From NCBI RefSeq assembly GCF_009828065.1, contig NZ_WTYK01000001.1, positions 1 to 64,000 of the forward strand: a DNA stretch of 64,000 nt, read 5' to 3'. Source of the stretch: Croceibacterium soli. Its GTDB lineage: Bacteria; Pseudomonadota; Alphaproteobacteria; Sphingomonadales; Sphingomonadaceae. The translations under genes were made by a program, and so were the position numbers. This document shows positions 1-7,898 of this stretch, in pieces (position 1 is the first letter of the stretch; the number at the start of each line of letters is the position of its first letter). Under the pieces are notes generated by a model. It was given only the letters and a program-made list of their open reading frames with translations, was not told the DNA's origin and searched no databases.

Positions 1-64
1 GTCCAGGCCAAGCCCCCTCCACCACCGCCTTCGGCGGCGGTCCCCCTCCCCCAGAGGGGGAGGA
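1..64. repeat. Partial GC-rich palindromic repeat (family B-related)
   Basis: The sequence runs from a cccctcc tract through a ccgccttcggcgg hairpin to ccccagaggggg. A near-identical segment lies at 57240-57299. It sits just after the 3' end of the acidic hypothetical gene and is cut by the window edge. It belongs with the CCCCGTCCCGGGG elements found elsewhere in the window and codes for nothing recognisable. Confidence 0.7.
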
Positions 65-66
65 TT

Positions 67-492
67 TTAGGACTCTTCCTCGTATCCGTCGTCCAGGTCG
101 GCCAATTCGTCGTCTTCTTCCTCGTTCTCGCCGGCCGTGGGATCGTTGCTTTCGGTCGTGCCGTCGCCGGGCAGGTCGTCGAGCTTGTTGTCCTCGCCGT
201 ACTTGTCCTCGTTGTCGTCCATGTTGGGCTCGCCAAGATAGGCGCCCATGTCGATGCGGCCGGACTGCTCCATGTCGCGCATTCGGTCGACGAGATCCTG
301 GGCCGAGTTGTCGTCGATCCCGCGATTGACTTTCACGCTGTCGAGCGGGCTGCCCTCGCCCGCGCGGGTGCGGGCCTCCCCGGCGACTTCCTGCGCCTGG
401 GACAAGTGATCGTCCTGCTCGTCGTTGTGCAATTCGGGCGCCAGGTCGGCCATGCGCTCTTCCTGGTCTTTGACGGGCTTACGATCGGTCAC
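67..492 (-). CDS. Conserved acidic hypothetical protein
   Basis: A 141-residue, strongly acidic protein; the C-terminal third is almost all D, E, G and N and ends YEEES. No signal peptide, membrane segment or catalytic motif is visible, so no function is assigned. A longer frame exists (to 594), but the GTG at 492 is preferred because an AGAAGGAGAT ribosome binding site lies about 8 nt upstream and the extra N-terminal residues overlap the next gene. The middle (VDRMRDMEQSGRIDMGAYLG) looks like a short ordered segment in an otherwise disordered chain. It is the last gene of the leftward run that starts with gluQ. Product identity is unknown; that it is coding is fairly sure. Confidence 0.7.
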   Translation of the reverse strand: MTDRKPVKDQEERMADLAPELHNDEQDDHLSQAQEVAGEARTRAGEGSPLDSVKVNRGIDDNSAQDLVDRMRDMEQSGRIDMGAYLGEPNMDDNEDKYGEDNKLDDLPGDGTTESNDPTAGENEEEDDELADLDDGYEEES

Positions 493-544
493 GGCTGGAT
501 CTCCTTCTGCCGGATCAACCCTCGGCCCCAGCCGCGCGTTCCCG

Positions 545-1126
545 CTACCGGTTGGCCCCCGGCTGCCACAGCACATCGCCCGCGCCGCCGGCATTCACCG
601 CCCGCGCCAGGACGAAGAGATAGTCCGACAGTCGGTTCACGAAGGCGAGCGCCGCGGGGTTGACCGGCTGGCTTTCGGCGAGCGCCGTCATCGCGCGTTC
701 GGCGCGGCGGACCGATGCCCGCGCGATATGCACCCTTGCCGCGGCTTCGCTGCCGCCGGGGAGGATGAAGCTGCGCAGCGGCTCGAGGCTGTCGTTGAGC
801 GCATCGATGCGCCCTTCCAGCCACTCGGCCTGAGCGGGGACGATCCGCAGGACCATCTCGGACGGTGCGAAGTCCTCACCCCCCATGTCTCCTAGGGGAG
901 TGGCGAGATCGGCGCCTAGGTCGAACAGGTCGTTCTGCAGCCGGCGCAAGTCCGCCGCGTTCTCCCCGTCCAGCGCAAGCACCGCAAGCCCGAGCGCGGA
1001 GTTGGCTTCGTCGACCGCGCCGATCGCCTCCATCCGCGCGGCATGCTTTGGCACGCGCGAGCCGTCGACGAGGCCGGTGGTGCCGTCGTCCCCCGTGCGG
1101 GTGTAGATCTTGTTGAGCCTGACCAA
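545..1126 (-). CDS. Cob(I)yrinic acid a,c-diamide adenosyltransferase (PduO/MMAB type)
   Basis: Transfers the 5'-deoxyadenosyl group of ATP to cob(I)alamin or its precursor, making adenosylcobalamin in the cytoplasm. The 193-residue length and the N-terminal ATP loop (IYTRTGDDGTTGL, residues 7-19) are typical of PduO-type enzymes. The conserved VDEANSALG helix follows near residue 39, and the C-terminal RRAER...NRLSDYLFVLAR block holds the family's cobalamin/ATP-site residues. The start is TTG (caa at 1124-1126), supported by GGAGGGA about 5 nt upstream; no ATG gives the full domain. A palindromic repeat (1138-1219) separates it from the upstream HIG1 gene, so expression may be partly uncoupled. 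Family assignment is secure. Confidence 0.93.
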   Translation of the reverse strand: MVRLNKIYTRTGDDGTTGLVDGSRVPKHAARMEAIGAVDEANSALGLAVLALDGENAADLRRLQNDLFDLGADLATPLGDMGGEDFAPSEMVLRIVPAQAEWLEGRIDALNDSLEPLRSFILPGGSEAAARVHIARASVRRAERAMTALAESQPVNPAALAFVNRLSDYLFVLARAVNAGGAGDVLWQPGANR

Positions 1127-1137
1127 TGCTTCCCTCC

Positions 1138-1219
1138 GTCATCCCGGCGAATGCCGGGATCGCTGGCGGCCAGATCACGACCTAGAGGCCAGCGGTCCCG
1201 GGTCAAGCCCGGGACGACG
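1138..1219. repeat. GTCATCCCGG...CCGGGACGAC palindromic element (family F)
   Basis: Two nested hairpins (atcccggcgaatgccgggat and gtcccgggtcaagcccgggac) make an 82-bp element. A second copy with the same layout lies at 41020-41103. It fills almost the whole gap between the HIG1 and adenosyltransferase genes. It resembles the REP-like sequences common in alphaproteobacterial intergenic regions. It could act as a partial terminator or an mRNA-stabilising hairpin; neither role is shown. Confidence 0.75.
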
Positions 1220-1222
1220 ATG

Positions 1223-1450
1223 TCAGCGGTTGATCATCAGCAGGACGGCGACGACGACGATCGCCAGTGCCTGGTACTTGATCCGCGAGAACATCGCCTT
1301 GTTCTGCCGCAGCTGCATGTCCTTCATCCGCTCGTCGCCGCTTTCGAGGTCGAGCTTGGTCGATTGCAGGAAGGCGATGATCCCGCGGACAAGCGAGACG
1401 ACGACCATGATCGCGAGCAGCACGATGGCTATGACGAGAACCGTGTTCAT
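1223..1450 (-). CDS. HIG1-domain small membrane protein
   Basis: A 75-residue protein with two hydrophobic helices (residues 1-26 and about 57-73) joined by a charged loop. The loop carries QNKAMFSRIKYQ, which fits the Q-x-x-x-x-x-x-R-x-x-x-Q pattern of bacterial HIG1 proteins. Mitochondrial and alphaproteobacterial relatives associate with cytochrome c oxidase; here that role is only inferred. Its ATG (1450) overlaps the gluQ stop in an ATGA arrangement, so the two are probably translationally coupled. Placement next to an adenosyltransferase gene is what I would expect in alphaproteobacteria. Confidence 0.85.
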   Translation of the reverse strand: MNTVLVIAIVLLAIMVVVSLVRGIIAFLQSTKLDLESGDERMKDMQLRQNKAMFSRIKYQALAIVVVAVLLMINR

Positions 1451-2298
1451 GCCGGAGTATCTAGGCCTTCGCCCAGCGTAATGCCAGAAGGGAGGCGCCC
1501 CTGGCGCAGCGAATTCGCCAGCGTGCGCCCGTCCTCCCCGGCCAGCCTGCGATCCGCCAGCGACGGCGAGCCACGCCGCTTGGCGAGCTTCTGCCCGGTC
1601 TCGTCCAGCAGCAGCGGATGATGGTGCCAGGCGGGCACCGGCAGGCCGAGCAGCGCCTGCAGCAGCCGGTGGACATGGGTCGCCGGGAACAGGTCCATTC
1701 CCCGGGTCACCAGCGTGACCCCGTCGGCGGCATCGTCGATGGTCACCGCCAGGTGATAGCTCGCCGGCGTCTCGGCATCCTTGCGGACGAGGACCACGTC
1801 CCCGCCGAGCTCCGGCCGCGCCTGCTGCTCGCCGGCGCGCTCGTCGAACCAGGCGAGCGTCCCAGTACGCCGGAGGGCTTCGGCCACGTCGAGCCGCCAG
1901 GCGGCCGGATCCTGCGGATCGAATGCCGCATCGCGGCAGGTGCCGGGATAGACCGGCCCGTCCGGGCCCATTTCGCGGGCCGCCTCGGCGATTTCAGCGC
2001 GGGTGCAGCGGCAGGGGTAGAGCAGGCCTTCGGCTCGCAGACGCTCCGCCGCCGCCGCATAGGCCGCGAGCCTAGTGGACTGCGCCGGGACTTCCTCCCA
2101 TTCGAGCCCGAGCCATTCGAGGTCGGCGCGGAACGCCTCCGCCAGCTCGGAACGCGAGCGGGCGCCGTCGATGTCCTCGATCCGCAGCAGGAACCGCCCG
2201 CCGCGCGCTTTCGCCAGGTCGTGCGCGGCAATGGCGGAGTATGCATGACCGAGGTGCAACGGGCCGTTCGGGCTCGGAGCGAAGCGGGTGACGGTCAT
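1447..2298 (-). CDS. gluQ: Glutamyl-Q tRNA(Asp) synthetase
   Basis: Glutamylates queuosine at position 34 of tRNA(Asp). The 283-residue protein is a truncated GluRS-like catalytic domain with no anticodon-binding domain. It has the HIGH-type motif HLGH at residues 15-18, a class I FAPSPNG start, a CxC pair (YPCRC) belonging to the zinc site, and a KMSKS-type LAKR near residue 240. Its stop overlaps the HIG1 start. A queuosine-precursor gene (queC) is also in this window (29522-30241), consistent with the organism making queuosine. The start is the ATG at 2298, the first in frame before MTVTRFAPSP. Confident. Confidence 0.95.
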   Translation of the reverse strand: MTVTRFAPSPNGPLHLGHAYSAIAAHDLAKARGGRFLLRIEDIDGARSRSELAEAFRADLEWLGLEWEEVPAQSTRLAAYAAAAERLRAEGLLYPCRCTRAEIAEAAREMGPDGPVYPGTCRDAAFDPQDPAAWRLDVAEALRRTGTLAWFDERAGEQQARPELGGDVVLVRKDAETPASYHLAVTIDDAADGVTLVTRGMDLFPATHVHRLLQALLGLPVPAWHHHPLLLDETGQKLAKRRGSPSLADRRLAGEDGRTLANSLRQGRLPSGITLGEGLDTPA

Positions 2299-2498
2299 GC
2301 CGCTGCCCTACCCGCTCGCCGCAAGCCTGTCGAAGGGCCAGGCGGCGAAACCCCTGTCATAATGTGCTATGATAAGGCCTGGCACGGCCGGACCGTGGGC
2401 TCGGAGCAAGCAAGTTCCTGTGGATTCGGGAATTGTCACAGGCTTGACGCTTTCGATTGCAAATGCTCCCCTCGGTACAGCCAAGGAGAACGCGAAGC

Positions 2499-3107
2499 GT
2501 GTTCAAGGCCGAACTGATCGAGCGCGCCGCGCATTTCCGCAGCGCCATGGAGGACCCCACCCGGCGGCTGGAGAGCTGCCCGGCGCTGGTGCTCAACGCC
2601 GATTTCACCCCGCTGTCCTATTATCCGCTGAGCCTCTGGCCGTGGCAGACCGCGATCAAGGCGGTGTTCCTGGAGCGGGTGGACATCGTCGCCAGCTACG
2701 ACCGGCTGGTCCACTCGCCCAGTCTCGACATGCAGATCCCGAGCGTGATCGCGCTGCGGCAATATGTCCGGCCGAGCGAGTTCCCGGCGTTTACCCGGTT
2801 CAACGTGTTCCTGCGCGACCGCTTCGCCTGCCAGTACTGCGGCTGCGAGCAGCAGCTGACATTCGACCACGTCGTCCCGCGCCGGCTCGGCGGGCGCACG
2901 ACCTGGGAGAACATCCTCACCGCCTGCGCCCCGTGCAACATGCGCAAAGGCGGCCGCACGCCGAAGCAGGCGCAGATGCACCCGCTGGTCAAGCCGATCC
3001 GCCCGACCAACTGGCAACTGCAGCAACGCGGCAAGAGCTTCCCGCCGAACTACCTCCACGAAACCTGGCGCGACTGGCTTTACTGGGACATCGAGCTGGA
3101 GGCTTAA
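2499..3107 (+). CDS. HNH endonuclease domain protein
   Basis: About 202 residues. After a conserved N-terminal region (ALVLNADFTPLSYYPLSLW) comes an HNH zinc-type nuclease fold: CQYCG, then FDHVVPR, then an ENILTACAPCN block with the second CxxC pair. It probably binds a structural zinc and cleaves DNA, but the cellular role of this widespread single-gene family is not known. The start chosen is GTG at 2499 because CCAAGGAGAA precedes it by about 9 nt; an upstream ATG at 2457 in the same frame has no such site. It stands alone, divergent from gluQ. Confidence 0.88.
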   Translation: MFKAELIERAAHFRSAMEDPTRRLESCPALVLNADFTPLSYYPLSLWPWQTAIKAVFLERVDIVASYDRLVHSPSLDMQIPSVIALRQYVRPSEFPAFTRFNVFLRDRFACQYCGCEQQLTFDHVVPRRLGGRTTWENILTACAPCNMRKGGRTPKQAQMHPLVKPIRPTNWQLQQRGKSFPPNYLHETWRDWLYWDIELEA

Positions 3108-3183
3108 GGTTCGATCTCACACGACGGCATAAAGGCTCTCTCCCCTGGTGGAGAAGGGAAGAGGGAAAGCGCCCATCCCACCC

Positions 3184-3274
3184 CCGTTCGCCCTGAGCTT
3201 GTCGAAGGGCGGTTTTTACTTTTAGCGCCGCGCTGGAAGAAAAAGCGGTCCTTCGACGAGCTCAGGACGAACGG
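3184..3274. repeat. Paired REP element (TTCGYCCTGAGCTTGTCGAAGG family A)
   Basis: Two inverted arms, ccgttcgccctgagcttgtc... at 3184-3209 and its complement at 3250-3274, flank a shared spacer (ttagcgccgcg...gaaaaagcgg). The same arm-spacer-arm unit recurs at 4609-4741, so this pair behaves like a mobile REP doublet. It lies between the HNH gene and the 3' end of kynU, which converge here. Confidence 0.85.
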
Positions 3275-3312
3275 ATGAAGGGGATGGACAACGGGCTTAA
3301 AAAGGCAGCCGA

Positions 3313-4539
3313 TCAAGTCACCGCCGCCCGCTGGCGGTACTCCGGCCGCTCCCACTCGCCGCTCTCCAGCACCTCGCCGAGGGCCTGGGCGGCGTTCCAG
3401 CAGTCTTCGAAGCGGGTATAGGCCGGCGCGAGGCCGAGGCGGAGGATGTCGGGATCGCGGAAGTCGCCGATCACGCCGCGGGCGATCAGGGCCTGGCAGA
3501 TCGCGTAAGCCTCGGGATGGCGGAAGGAGAGCTGGCTGCCGCGTGCCGTGGGATCCTCCGGGCTGATGCAGGGGAGGCCGGGTGCTGTCTCGGCGATGGC
3601 GGCGCGGAGGAATTCGGAAAGGGCGCGGGACTTCGTCGTCAGCCGCTCCATGCCGATGCCGGCGATCAGCTTCACGCCTTCCTCCAGCGCGGCGAGAGCG
3701 AGGATCGGCGGGGTGCCGGTGAGCAGGCGGTCGATCCCGCTGGCCGGGGCATAGTCGTCGGTGAAGGCGAACGGCGCGGCGTGGCCCATCCAGCCGGTCA
3801 GGGGCTGCTGCAGCGCTTCGTGGTGCCGCTCCGCCACGAAAGCGAAGGCCGGAGCCCCCGGACCGCCGTTGAGGTACTTGTAGCCGCAGCCGACTGCGAG
3901 ATCGGCCTCGCAGCCGGTCAGGTCCACCGGCACCGCCCCGGCGCTGTGCGACAAGTCCCACAAGACCAGGGCGCCGGCATCGTGCGCGGCGCGGGTCAGC
4001 CGGGCCATGTCGTGCATCGCGCCGGTCTTGTAGTGGACGTGGGTGAGCAGGAGCAGGGCGACGTCTTCGTCGAGCGCCGCCACCAGCTCTGCACGCGGCG
4101 CGAGCCGCCGTTCGGCGAGGCCTTGCGCCTCCAGCCCGGCGATCATGTAGAGATCGGTCGGGAAGTTGCCCGGCTCCGACAACACCACTTTCCGGCCGGG
4201 CCTCATCGCCAGAGCGGCGGCGATCAGCTTGAACAGGTTCACAGAGGTCGAATCGCAGGCGATCACCTCGTGCGGCGCGGCGCCGACCAGCGGGGCGATC
4301 ATCGCGCCGACCCGGCGCGGCAGCGAGATCCAGTCCGCCGTGTTCCAGCTGCGGATCAGCCCTTCGCCCCATTCGCGGCGCATGACCTCCCCCAGCCGCG
4401 ATGCCGTGCCGAGGGGTAGCGCGCCGAGCGAGTTGCCGTCGAGGTAGACCACGCCCGGCGGCAGCGCGAACAGCCCGCGCCAACTGCGCAGCGGATCGGC
4501 GGCATCGAGCGCGCGGGCTTCGGGGAGGTTAGACATCAA
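3313..4539 (-). CDS. kynU: Kynureninase
   Basis: PLP enzyme hydrolysing kynurenine to anthranilate and alanine (or 3-hydroxykynurenine to 3-hydroxyanthranilate). The 408-residue length matches the family. It begins with a kynureninase-type VYLDGNSLGALP block and carries the aspartate/histidine region LVLWDLSHSAGAVPVDL, then the cofactor lysine in GCGYKYLNGGPG near residue 222. The N terminus has two consecutive ATGs (4539 and 4536). kynA lies 336 bp upstream in the same direction; the formamidase that would link the two is not in this window. It is probably co-expressed with kynA, although a REP block lies between them. Confidence 0.96.
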   Translation of the reverse strand: MMSNLPEARALDAADPLRSWRGLFALPPGVVYLDGNSLGALPLGTASRLGEVMRREWGEGLIRSWNTADWISLPRRVGAMIAPLVGAAPHEVIACDSTSVNLFKLIAAALAMRPGRKVVLSEPGNFPTDLYMIAGLEAQGLAERRLAPRAELVAALDEDVALLLLTHVHYKTGAMHDMARLTRAAHDAGALVLWDLSHSAGAVPVDLTGCEADLAVGCGYKYLNGGPGAPAFAFVAERHHEALQQPLTGWMGHAAPFAFTDDYAPASGIDRLLTGTPPILALAALEEGVKLIAGIGMERLTTKSRALSEFLRAAIAETAPGLPCISPEDPTARGSQLSFRHPEAYAICQALIARGVIGDFRDPDILRLGLAPAYTRFEDCWNAAQALGEVLESGEWERPEYRQRAAVT

Positions 4540-4608
4540 GCGCTCTCCCTTCGTAAGAGCGATTTGGGAGAGACCTCACTCCTTGCGGAAGAGCGCTCAC
4601 CCCCCACC

Positions 4609-4741
4609 CCGTTCGCCCTGGGCTTGTCGAAGCCTGTCCTGAGCGGCTGGCTTCGCCAGCCAGCCGAAGGGGGCCGTTCTTCCTTTCTAGCGCCGCGCCC
4701 AAGGGAAAGCGGTCCTTCGACAAGCTCAGGACGAACGGATT
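4609..4741. repeat. REP doublet (family A)
   Basis: The arms at 4609-4633 (gttcgccctgggcttgtcga) and 4712-4739 (its complement, ending acgaacgg) flank a spacer sharing tagcgccgcgc...aaagcggtcc with the element at 3184-3274. An extra small hairpin (ctggcttcgccagccag) is inserted after the left arm. Confidence 0.8.
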
Positions 4742-4784
4742 TGAGGAGGGGGTTAGGACGAACGGATTTGAGGAGGGGGTTAGG
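4731..4784. repeat. 27-bp direct tandem repeat, two perfect copies
   Basis: Units at 4731-4757 and 4758-4784 are identical, each beginning acgaacggat and ending gggttagg. A degraded third copy starts at 4785. The first 10 bp are the end of the REP arm, so the array seems to have grown by duplication of a REP edge plus flanking DNA. Confidence 0.85.
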
Positions 4785-4875
4785 ACAAACGGATTTGGGG
4801 TTGGCCGCAGGGCGAACGGAATTGGGGTTGGGGCAGGTCCGAACGGTTCTCGGGGAGCTCTGCCTACGCGCACAA

Positions 4876-5667
4876 TCAGATCGCCGTCCGCACGGAGAGC
4901 AGTTCCGGGAAGAAACCCTTTTTCAGCACGGATTCGAGGTAGGGCACGCCGGCGGTGCCGCCGGTGCCGCGCTTGAAGCCGATGATGCGTTCGACCGTCT
5001 TGAGATGGCCGAAGCGCCAGCGCTGGAAGTGGTATTCGAGATCGACCAGCTTCTCGGCCAGTTCGTAGAGGTCCCAGTACTCCTCCGGCGAGCGATAGAC
5101 CTGCGCCCACGCTTCGACGATCTCCGGGTGGGAATCGTGCGGCCGCTCTAGCCCGCGCTCGAGCACGGCGGGCGGAATGGCGAACCCGCGCCGGGCGAGC
5201 AGGCGGAGGGTCTCGTCGTAGAGGCTCGGCCGGTCCAGTTCGGCGCGGAGCGCCTGCGCCACTTCGGGCACCGCCTCATGCATCGTCACCATGTCCGGGT
5301 CGCGGCCGCCGAGCATGAACTCCATCAGCCGGTACTGGGCCGACTGGAAGCCGCTCGACCCGCCGAGGTGGGGGCGGACTTGCGAATAGTCATGCGGGGT
5401 CATCGTGCTGAGCACGTCCCAGCTCGTGATCAGCTGCCCTTGCGCGCGGGCCACGCGGGCGAGCATCTTGAACGCCGGCCGAAGGTCGTCCGCCGCGATC
5501 AGGGAGCGGGCGGCGGTCAGCTCGTGCAGACACAGCTTGAGCCACAGTTCGCTGGCCTGGTGGACGACGATGAACAGCATCTCGTCGTGCGCGCCCGAGA
5601 CCGGGTGCTGCGCTGCGAGGATGCGATCGAGGTCGAGGTAGGAGGAGTAGGTGACGTCCTTGGCCAT
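4876..5667 (-). CDS. kynA: Tryptophan 2,3-dioxygenase
   Basis: Heme enzyme opening the indole ring of L-tryptophan to give N-formylkynurenine, the first step of the kynurenine route. The start used is the ATG at 5667 (MAKDVTYSSYLDL), giving 263 residues as usual for bacterial TDO; the frame runs further upstream, but that part resembles no TDO and has no ribosome site. Visible features are the distal region FIVVHQASELW, the SSGFQS substrate loop, the axial-ligand region RWRFGHLKTVERIIG, and GTGGTAGVPYL near the end. It precedes kynU on the same strand, so the two form a degradation pair. Confidence 0.96.
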   Translation of the reverse strand: MAKDVTYSSYLDLDRILAAQHPVSGAHDEMLFIVVHQASELWLKLCLHELTAARSLIAADDLRPAFKMLARVARAQGQLITSWDVLSTMTPHDYSQVRPHLGGSSGFQSAQYRLMEFMLGGRDPDMVTMHEAVPEVAQALRAELDRPSLYDETLRLLARRGFAIPPAVLERGLERPHDSHPEIVEAWAQVYRSPEEYWDLYELAEKLVDLEYHFQRWRFGHLKTVERIIGFKRGTGGTAGVPYLESVLKKGFFPELLSVRTAI

Positions 5668-5747
5668 GCGCGGGCTATGGACGCGGGCGGCGGGAATTGG
5701 AACTGCCGCTTGTGCCGCCAGCCATGCTCGCACCGTTAGCAGGATAG

Positions 5748-5896
5748 TCTCACACGAAGGCACGAAGACACGAAGAGGGCGTGCCTGCGGCGAAGCCGCA
5801 TGCAAAGTCCACGTCGCTTCTTGGAGCAGCGTTGCCGCCGCAGGGCGGCTTCGCCGCTGGCGCTACACCTTCGTGTCTTCGTGCCTTCGTGTGAGA
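5748..5896. repeat. 149-bp element with perfect 28-bp terminal inverted repeats
   Basis: The left arm (5748-5775, beginning tctcacacgaaggcacg) is the exact complement of the right arm (5869-5896). The inner 93 bp hold a smaller hairpin (gccgccgcagggcggc) and no reading frame of note. It lies between kynA and the DUF4112 gene. A shorter relative with the same arm motif occurs at 35907-35976. No transposase is nearby, so it looks like a MITE- or REP-type non-autonomous element. Confidence 0.88.
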
Positions 5897-5914
5897 AAAC
5901 CGAAGTACGAACGC

Positions 5915-6343
5915 CTACCCCTCGATCACCTTCGTCGCCGGGTGGTGTTTGTCGAGGTGGCGCTTGATGATCTTCAGGTTGCGGCTGTTCGAGCGGAACA
6001 TGAAGTCGAACAGGTCGCCCGCCACCGGGATCGCGCCGACGGCGGTGTCGAAGGCGATGTTGCCGGCCATGCGCCAGAGCTTCCACTTGGGTATGCCGAG
6101 GTTGTTCGCCTCCCAGACGATGTAAGCGCCCATTGCCGCGGTGACGATGTCGCCGACGATCGGGATCAGGCCGGCGATCGAGTCGAGCCCGACCGGGCGG
6201 TTGATGCCAGGTATGACGAAGCTGCGCTCCAGCAGCATCTCCAGCGTCTCGATCCGCTGGCGGATTTCCGTGGGATCGTTGCCGATCGGCAGGCTCGCGC
6301 CCATCGGCTGCGGACGGCGGGGCGGCTCGTCGAATTGGTCCAT
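5915..6343 (-). CDS. DUF4112 domain membrane protein
   Basis: A 142-residue protein. It matches the DUF4112 pattern: RIETLEMLLERSFVIPG, then a hydrophobic GLDSIAGLIPIVGDIVTAAMGAYIV, then a second helix ending IPVAGDLFDFMFRSNSRN. Two hydrophobic segments suggest an inner-membrane protein; no biochemical role is known for the family. ATG 6343 is preceded by GAGAGGAG. An alternative ATG at 6370 overlaps the upstream stop (ATGA) and would add nine residues. It is the downstream partner of the peptide-binding lipoprotein gene. Confidence 0.88.
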   Translation of the reverse strand: MDQFDEPPRRPQPMGASLPIGNDPTEIRQRIETLEMLLERSFVIPGINRPVGLDSIAGLIPIVGDIVTAAMGAYIVWEANNLGIPKWKLWRMAGNIAFDTAVGAIPVAGDLFDFMFRSNSRNLKIIKRHLDKHHPATKVIEG

Positions 6344-6366
6344 CGCAGACGGCTCCTCTCGCCGAT

Positions 6367-7860
6367 TCATCTGGGGATCACGGCCAATTCGGGCAAGGGA
6401 TGGTAGGCCCAGGGATTGGCCGCGTAGCCTTCCACGGTGCCGCGCACCATCGACCAGCGCAGGGGCGCGGCCAGCGGGATGTAGATGTTGTCGGCGGTCA
6501 GCATCGCCTCCGCCCGGGCGATCGCGTCCATGCGCGCCTGCGGGTCGGCCGTGGAGAGCGCCTGCCGCACTTCGGCGTCGGCATCGGACGAGCACATGCC
6601 GCGGCGGAGCGCACAGTTGAACTGGTTGAGGAACCAGCGCGGCTCGGCATAGCGGGCGACGCGGTCGATCAGTTCGAGGTCCGCCGGCTGGTCCGCCCCA
6701 ACCCCATCGAGCGCGATTCCGACGGTGGCCAGCTGGCCGGCCAGTTCGTTGAACAGCATCGCCAGCCCCGGCTCGTCGGCCAGTGCCACGGTCAGCCTCG
6801 GCCCCTCCCCCTGCCCCAGGGTCGTGCGCCAGATGGCCACGCGGTTGCGAGCTTCGCCGCGCAGCCGCTCCAGCTCGATCCCGGCCCAGCGCTCGGCGGC
6901 GCCTTCCCCGGCTATCGCGGCGGGAACGATGCGGTTGGTCGGCGTCCAGCCGCCGATGTTGAACGGGGCGAGCAGCGCCGCGCGGTCGATCGCCATCGCC
7001 AGCGCCTCGCGGTTCTCGGTGCGCGCGAGGAAGCCGCCGGCGCGCCGCACCTGCAGGCCGAACAGGCCGACCGCGGGATCGATCCGCAGCGTCCCGCGCG
7101 ACAGCGGCCCGGGATCGGCCAGCGGCCACGAGCCCACCGAGCCGCCGAGGACGACGTCGACTTCGCCTTCGGCGAACGCGTCGAGGGCCCCCTGCGCATC
7201 GAGCGCACGGAGCCGGACCGGACGGACATGCTCCTGCCAGCCTTCCTCCTGCGGGAGGCCGCGCATCTCGGGCGGCCGGAGGGTCAGCTGGGCGGCGGCG
7301 GCGCCGGGCTCCGCGCCCTCGCCGATCGCTTGCAGGTTCATCGGGCCGGAAGGGAAGCCGCCATGCGACAAGGCCAGTTCCGGCTGCGCGAGCAGGCGCA
7401 GGAAATCCGGCATCGCAGTGCTCAGGCGAATCTCGACGACCCGCCCGGCCATGGCGCGGATCTCGTCGACCGGGGCCAGATCGAGCCCGAGCGAGGTGCC
7501 GCGCAGCTGCCGGATCGCGCGCCGCAAGGCGTCGCGCGCGCTTTCGCCGCTGAGCTCGGCGCCGCCCGGCCAGGTGCCTTCGCGCAAGCGGAAGATGTAG
7601 CTCCGGCCGTCGTCGGTGACGATCCAGCGGTCGGCCAGCGCGGGCTTGATCTCCCCCTGCGCATCGAGCGCCACGAGGCCCGACGCGACGGCGCCGCGCA
7701 CGGTCTGCGCGCCTTCCGACAGGCGCAGCCCGTCGGCCATGACCGATTCCGGGGTGCCGATGATGGCGACGTTCAGCGGCCCGTCCGCATCGCGGCCACA
7801 GCCGGCCAGCGCCAGCAGCGCACTGCAGAAAAGGATCAGGAAGGGCGCCCGCCCGCTCAT
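6367..7860 (-). CDS. ABC transporter substrate-binding lipoprotein, peptide/nickel family 5
   Basis: A 497-residue extracytoplasmic solute-binding protein of the OppA/DppA/NikA family. It has a lipoprotein signal (FLILFCSALLALAGC, Cys about residue 21), then GLVALDAQGEIKPALADRW, and further on EALAMAIDRAALLAPFNIGG, both typical of SBP_bac_5 domains. No permease or ATPase genes are adjacent, so the transporter partners must lie elsewhere or the protein has another periplasmic role. The ligand cannot be read from sequence. Its TGA overlaps a possible DUF4112 start. Confidence 0.88.
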   Translation of the reverse strand: MSGRAPFLILFCSALLALAGCGRDADGPLNVAIIGTPESVMADGLRLSEGAQTVRGAVASGLVALDAQGEIKPALADRWIVTDDGRSYIFRLREGTWPGGAELSGESARDALRRAIRQLRGTSLGLDLAPVDEIRAMAGRVVEIRLSTAMPDFLRLLAQPELALSHGGFPSGPMNLQAIGEGAEPGAAAAQLTLRPPEMRGLPQEEGWQEHVRPVRLRALDAQGALDAFAEGEVDVVLGGSVGSWPLADPGPLSRGTLRIDPAVGLFGLQVRRAGGFLARTENREALAMAIDRAALLAPFNIGGWTPTNRIVPAAIAGEGAAERWAGIELERLRGEARNRVAIWRTTLGQGEGPRLTVALADEPGLAMLFNELAGQLATVGIALDGVGADQPADLELIDRVARYAEPRWFLNQFNCALRRGMCSSDADAEVRQALSTADPQARMDAIARAEAMLTADNIYIPLAAPLRWSMVRGTVEGYAANPWAYHPLPELAVIPR

Positions 7861-7898
7861 GGGCTATGCCCTAAGGGGTCCCGGGGCGCGGGGAAAGG

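Larger units (their letters stand above)
4540..4875. other. kynA-kynU intergenic region filled with repeats
   Basis: This 336-bp gap has no plausible gene. It holds a REP doublet (4609-4741) and a short tandem repeat (4731-4784). The repeats could form strong hairpins in a kynA-kynU transcript. I see no clear separate promoter for kynU. Confidence 0.7.

Noticed and set aside
5668-5805. 46-residue upstream extension of kynA
   Set aside because: It runs into the 28-bp inverted repeat and does not resemble other tryptophan dioxygenases.
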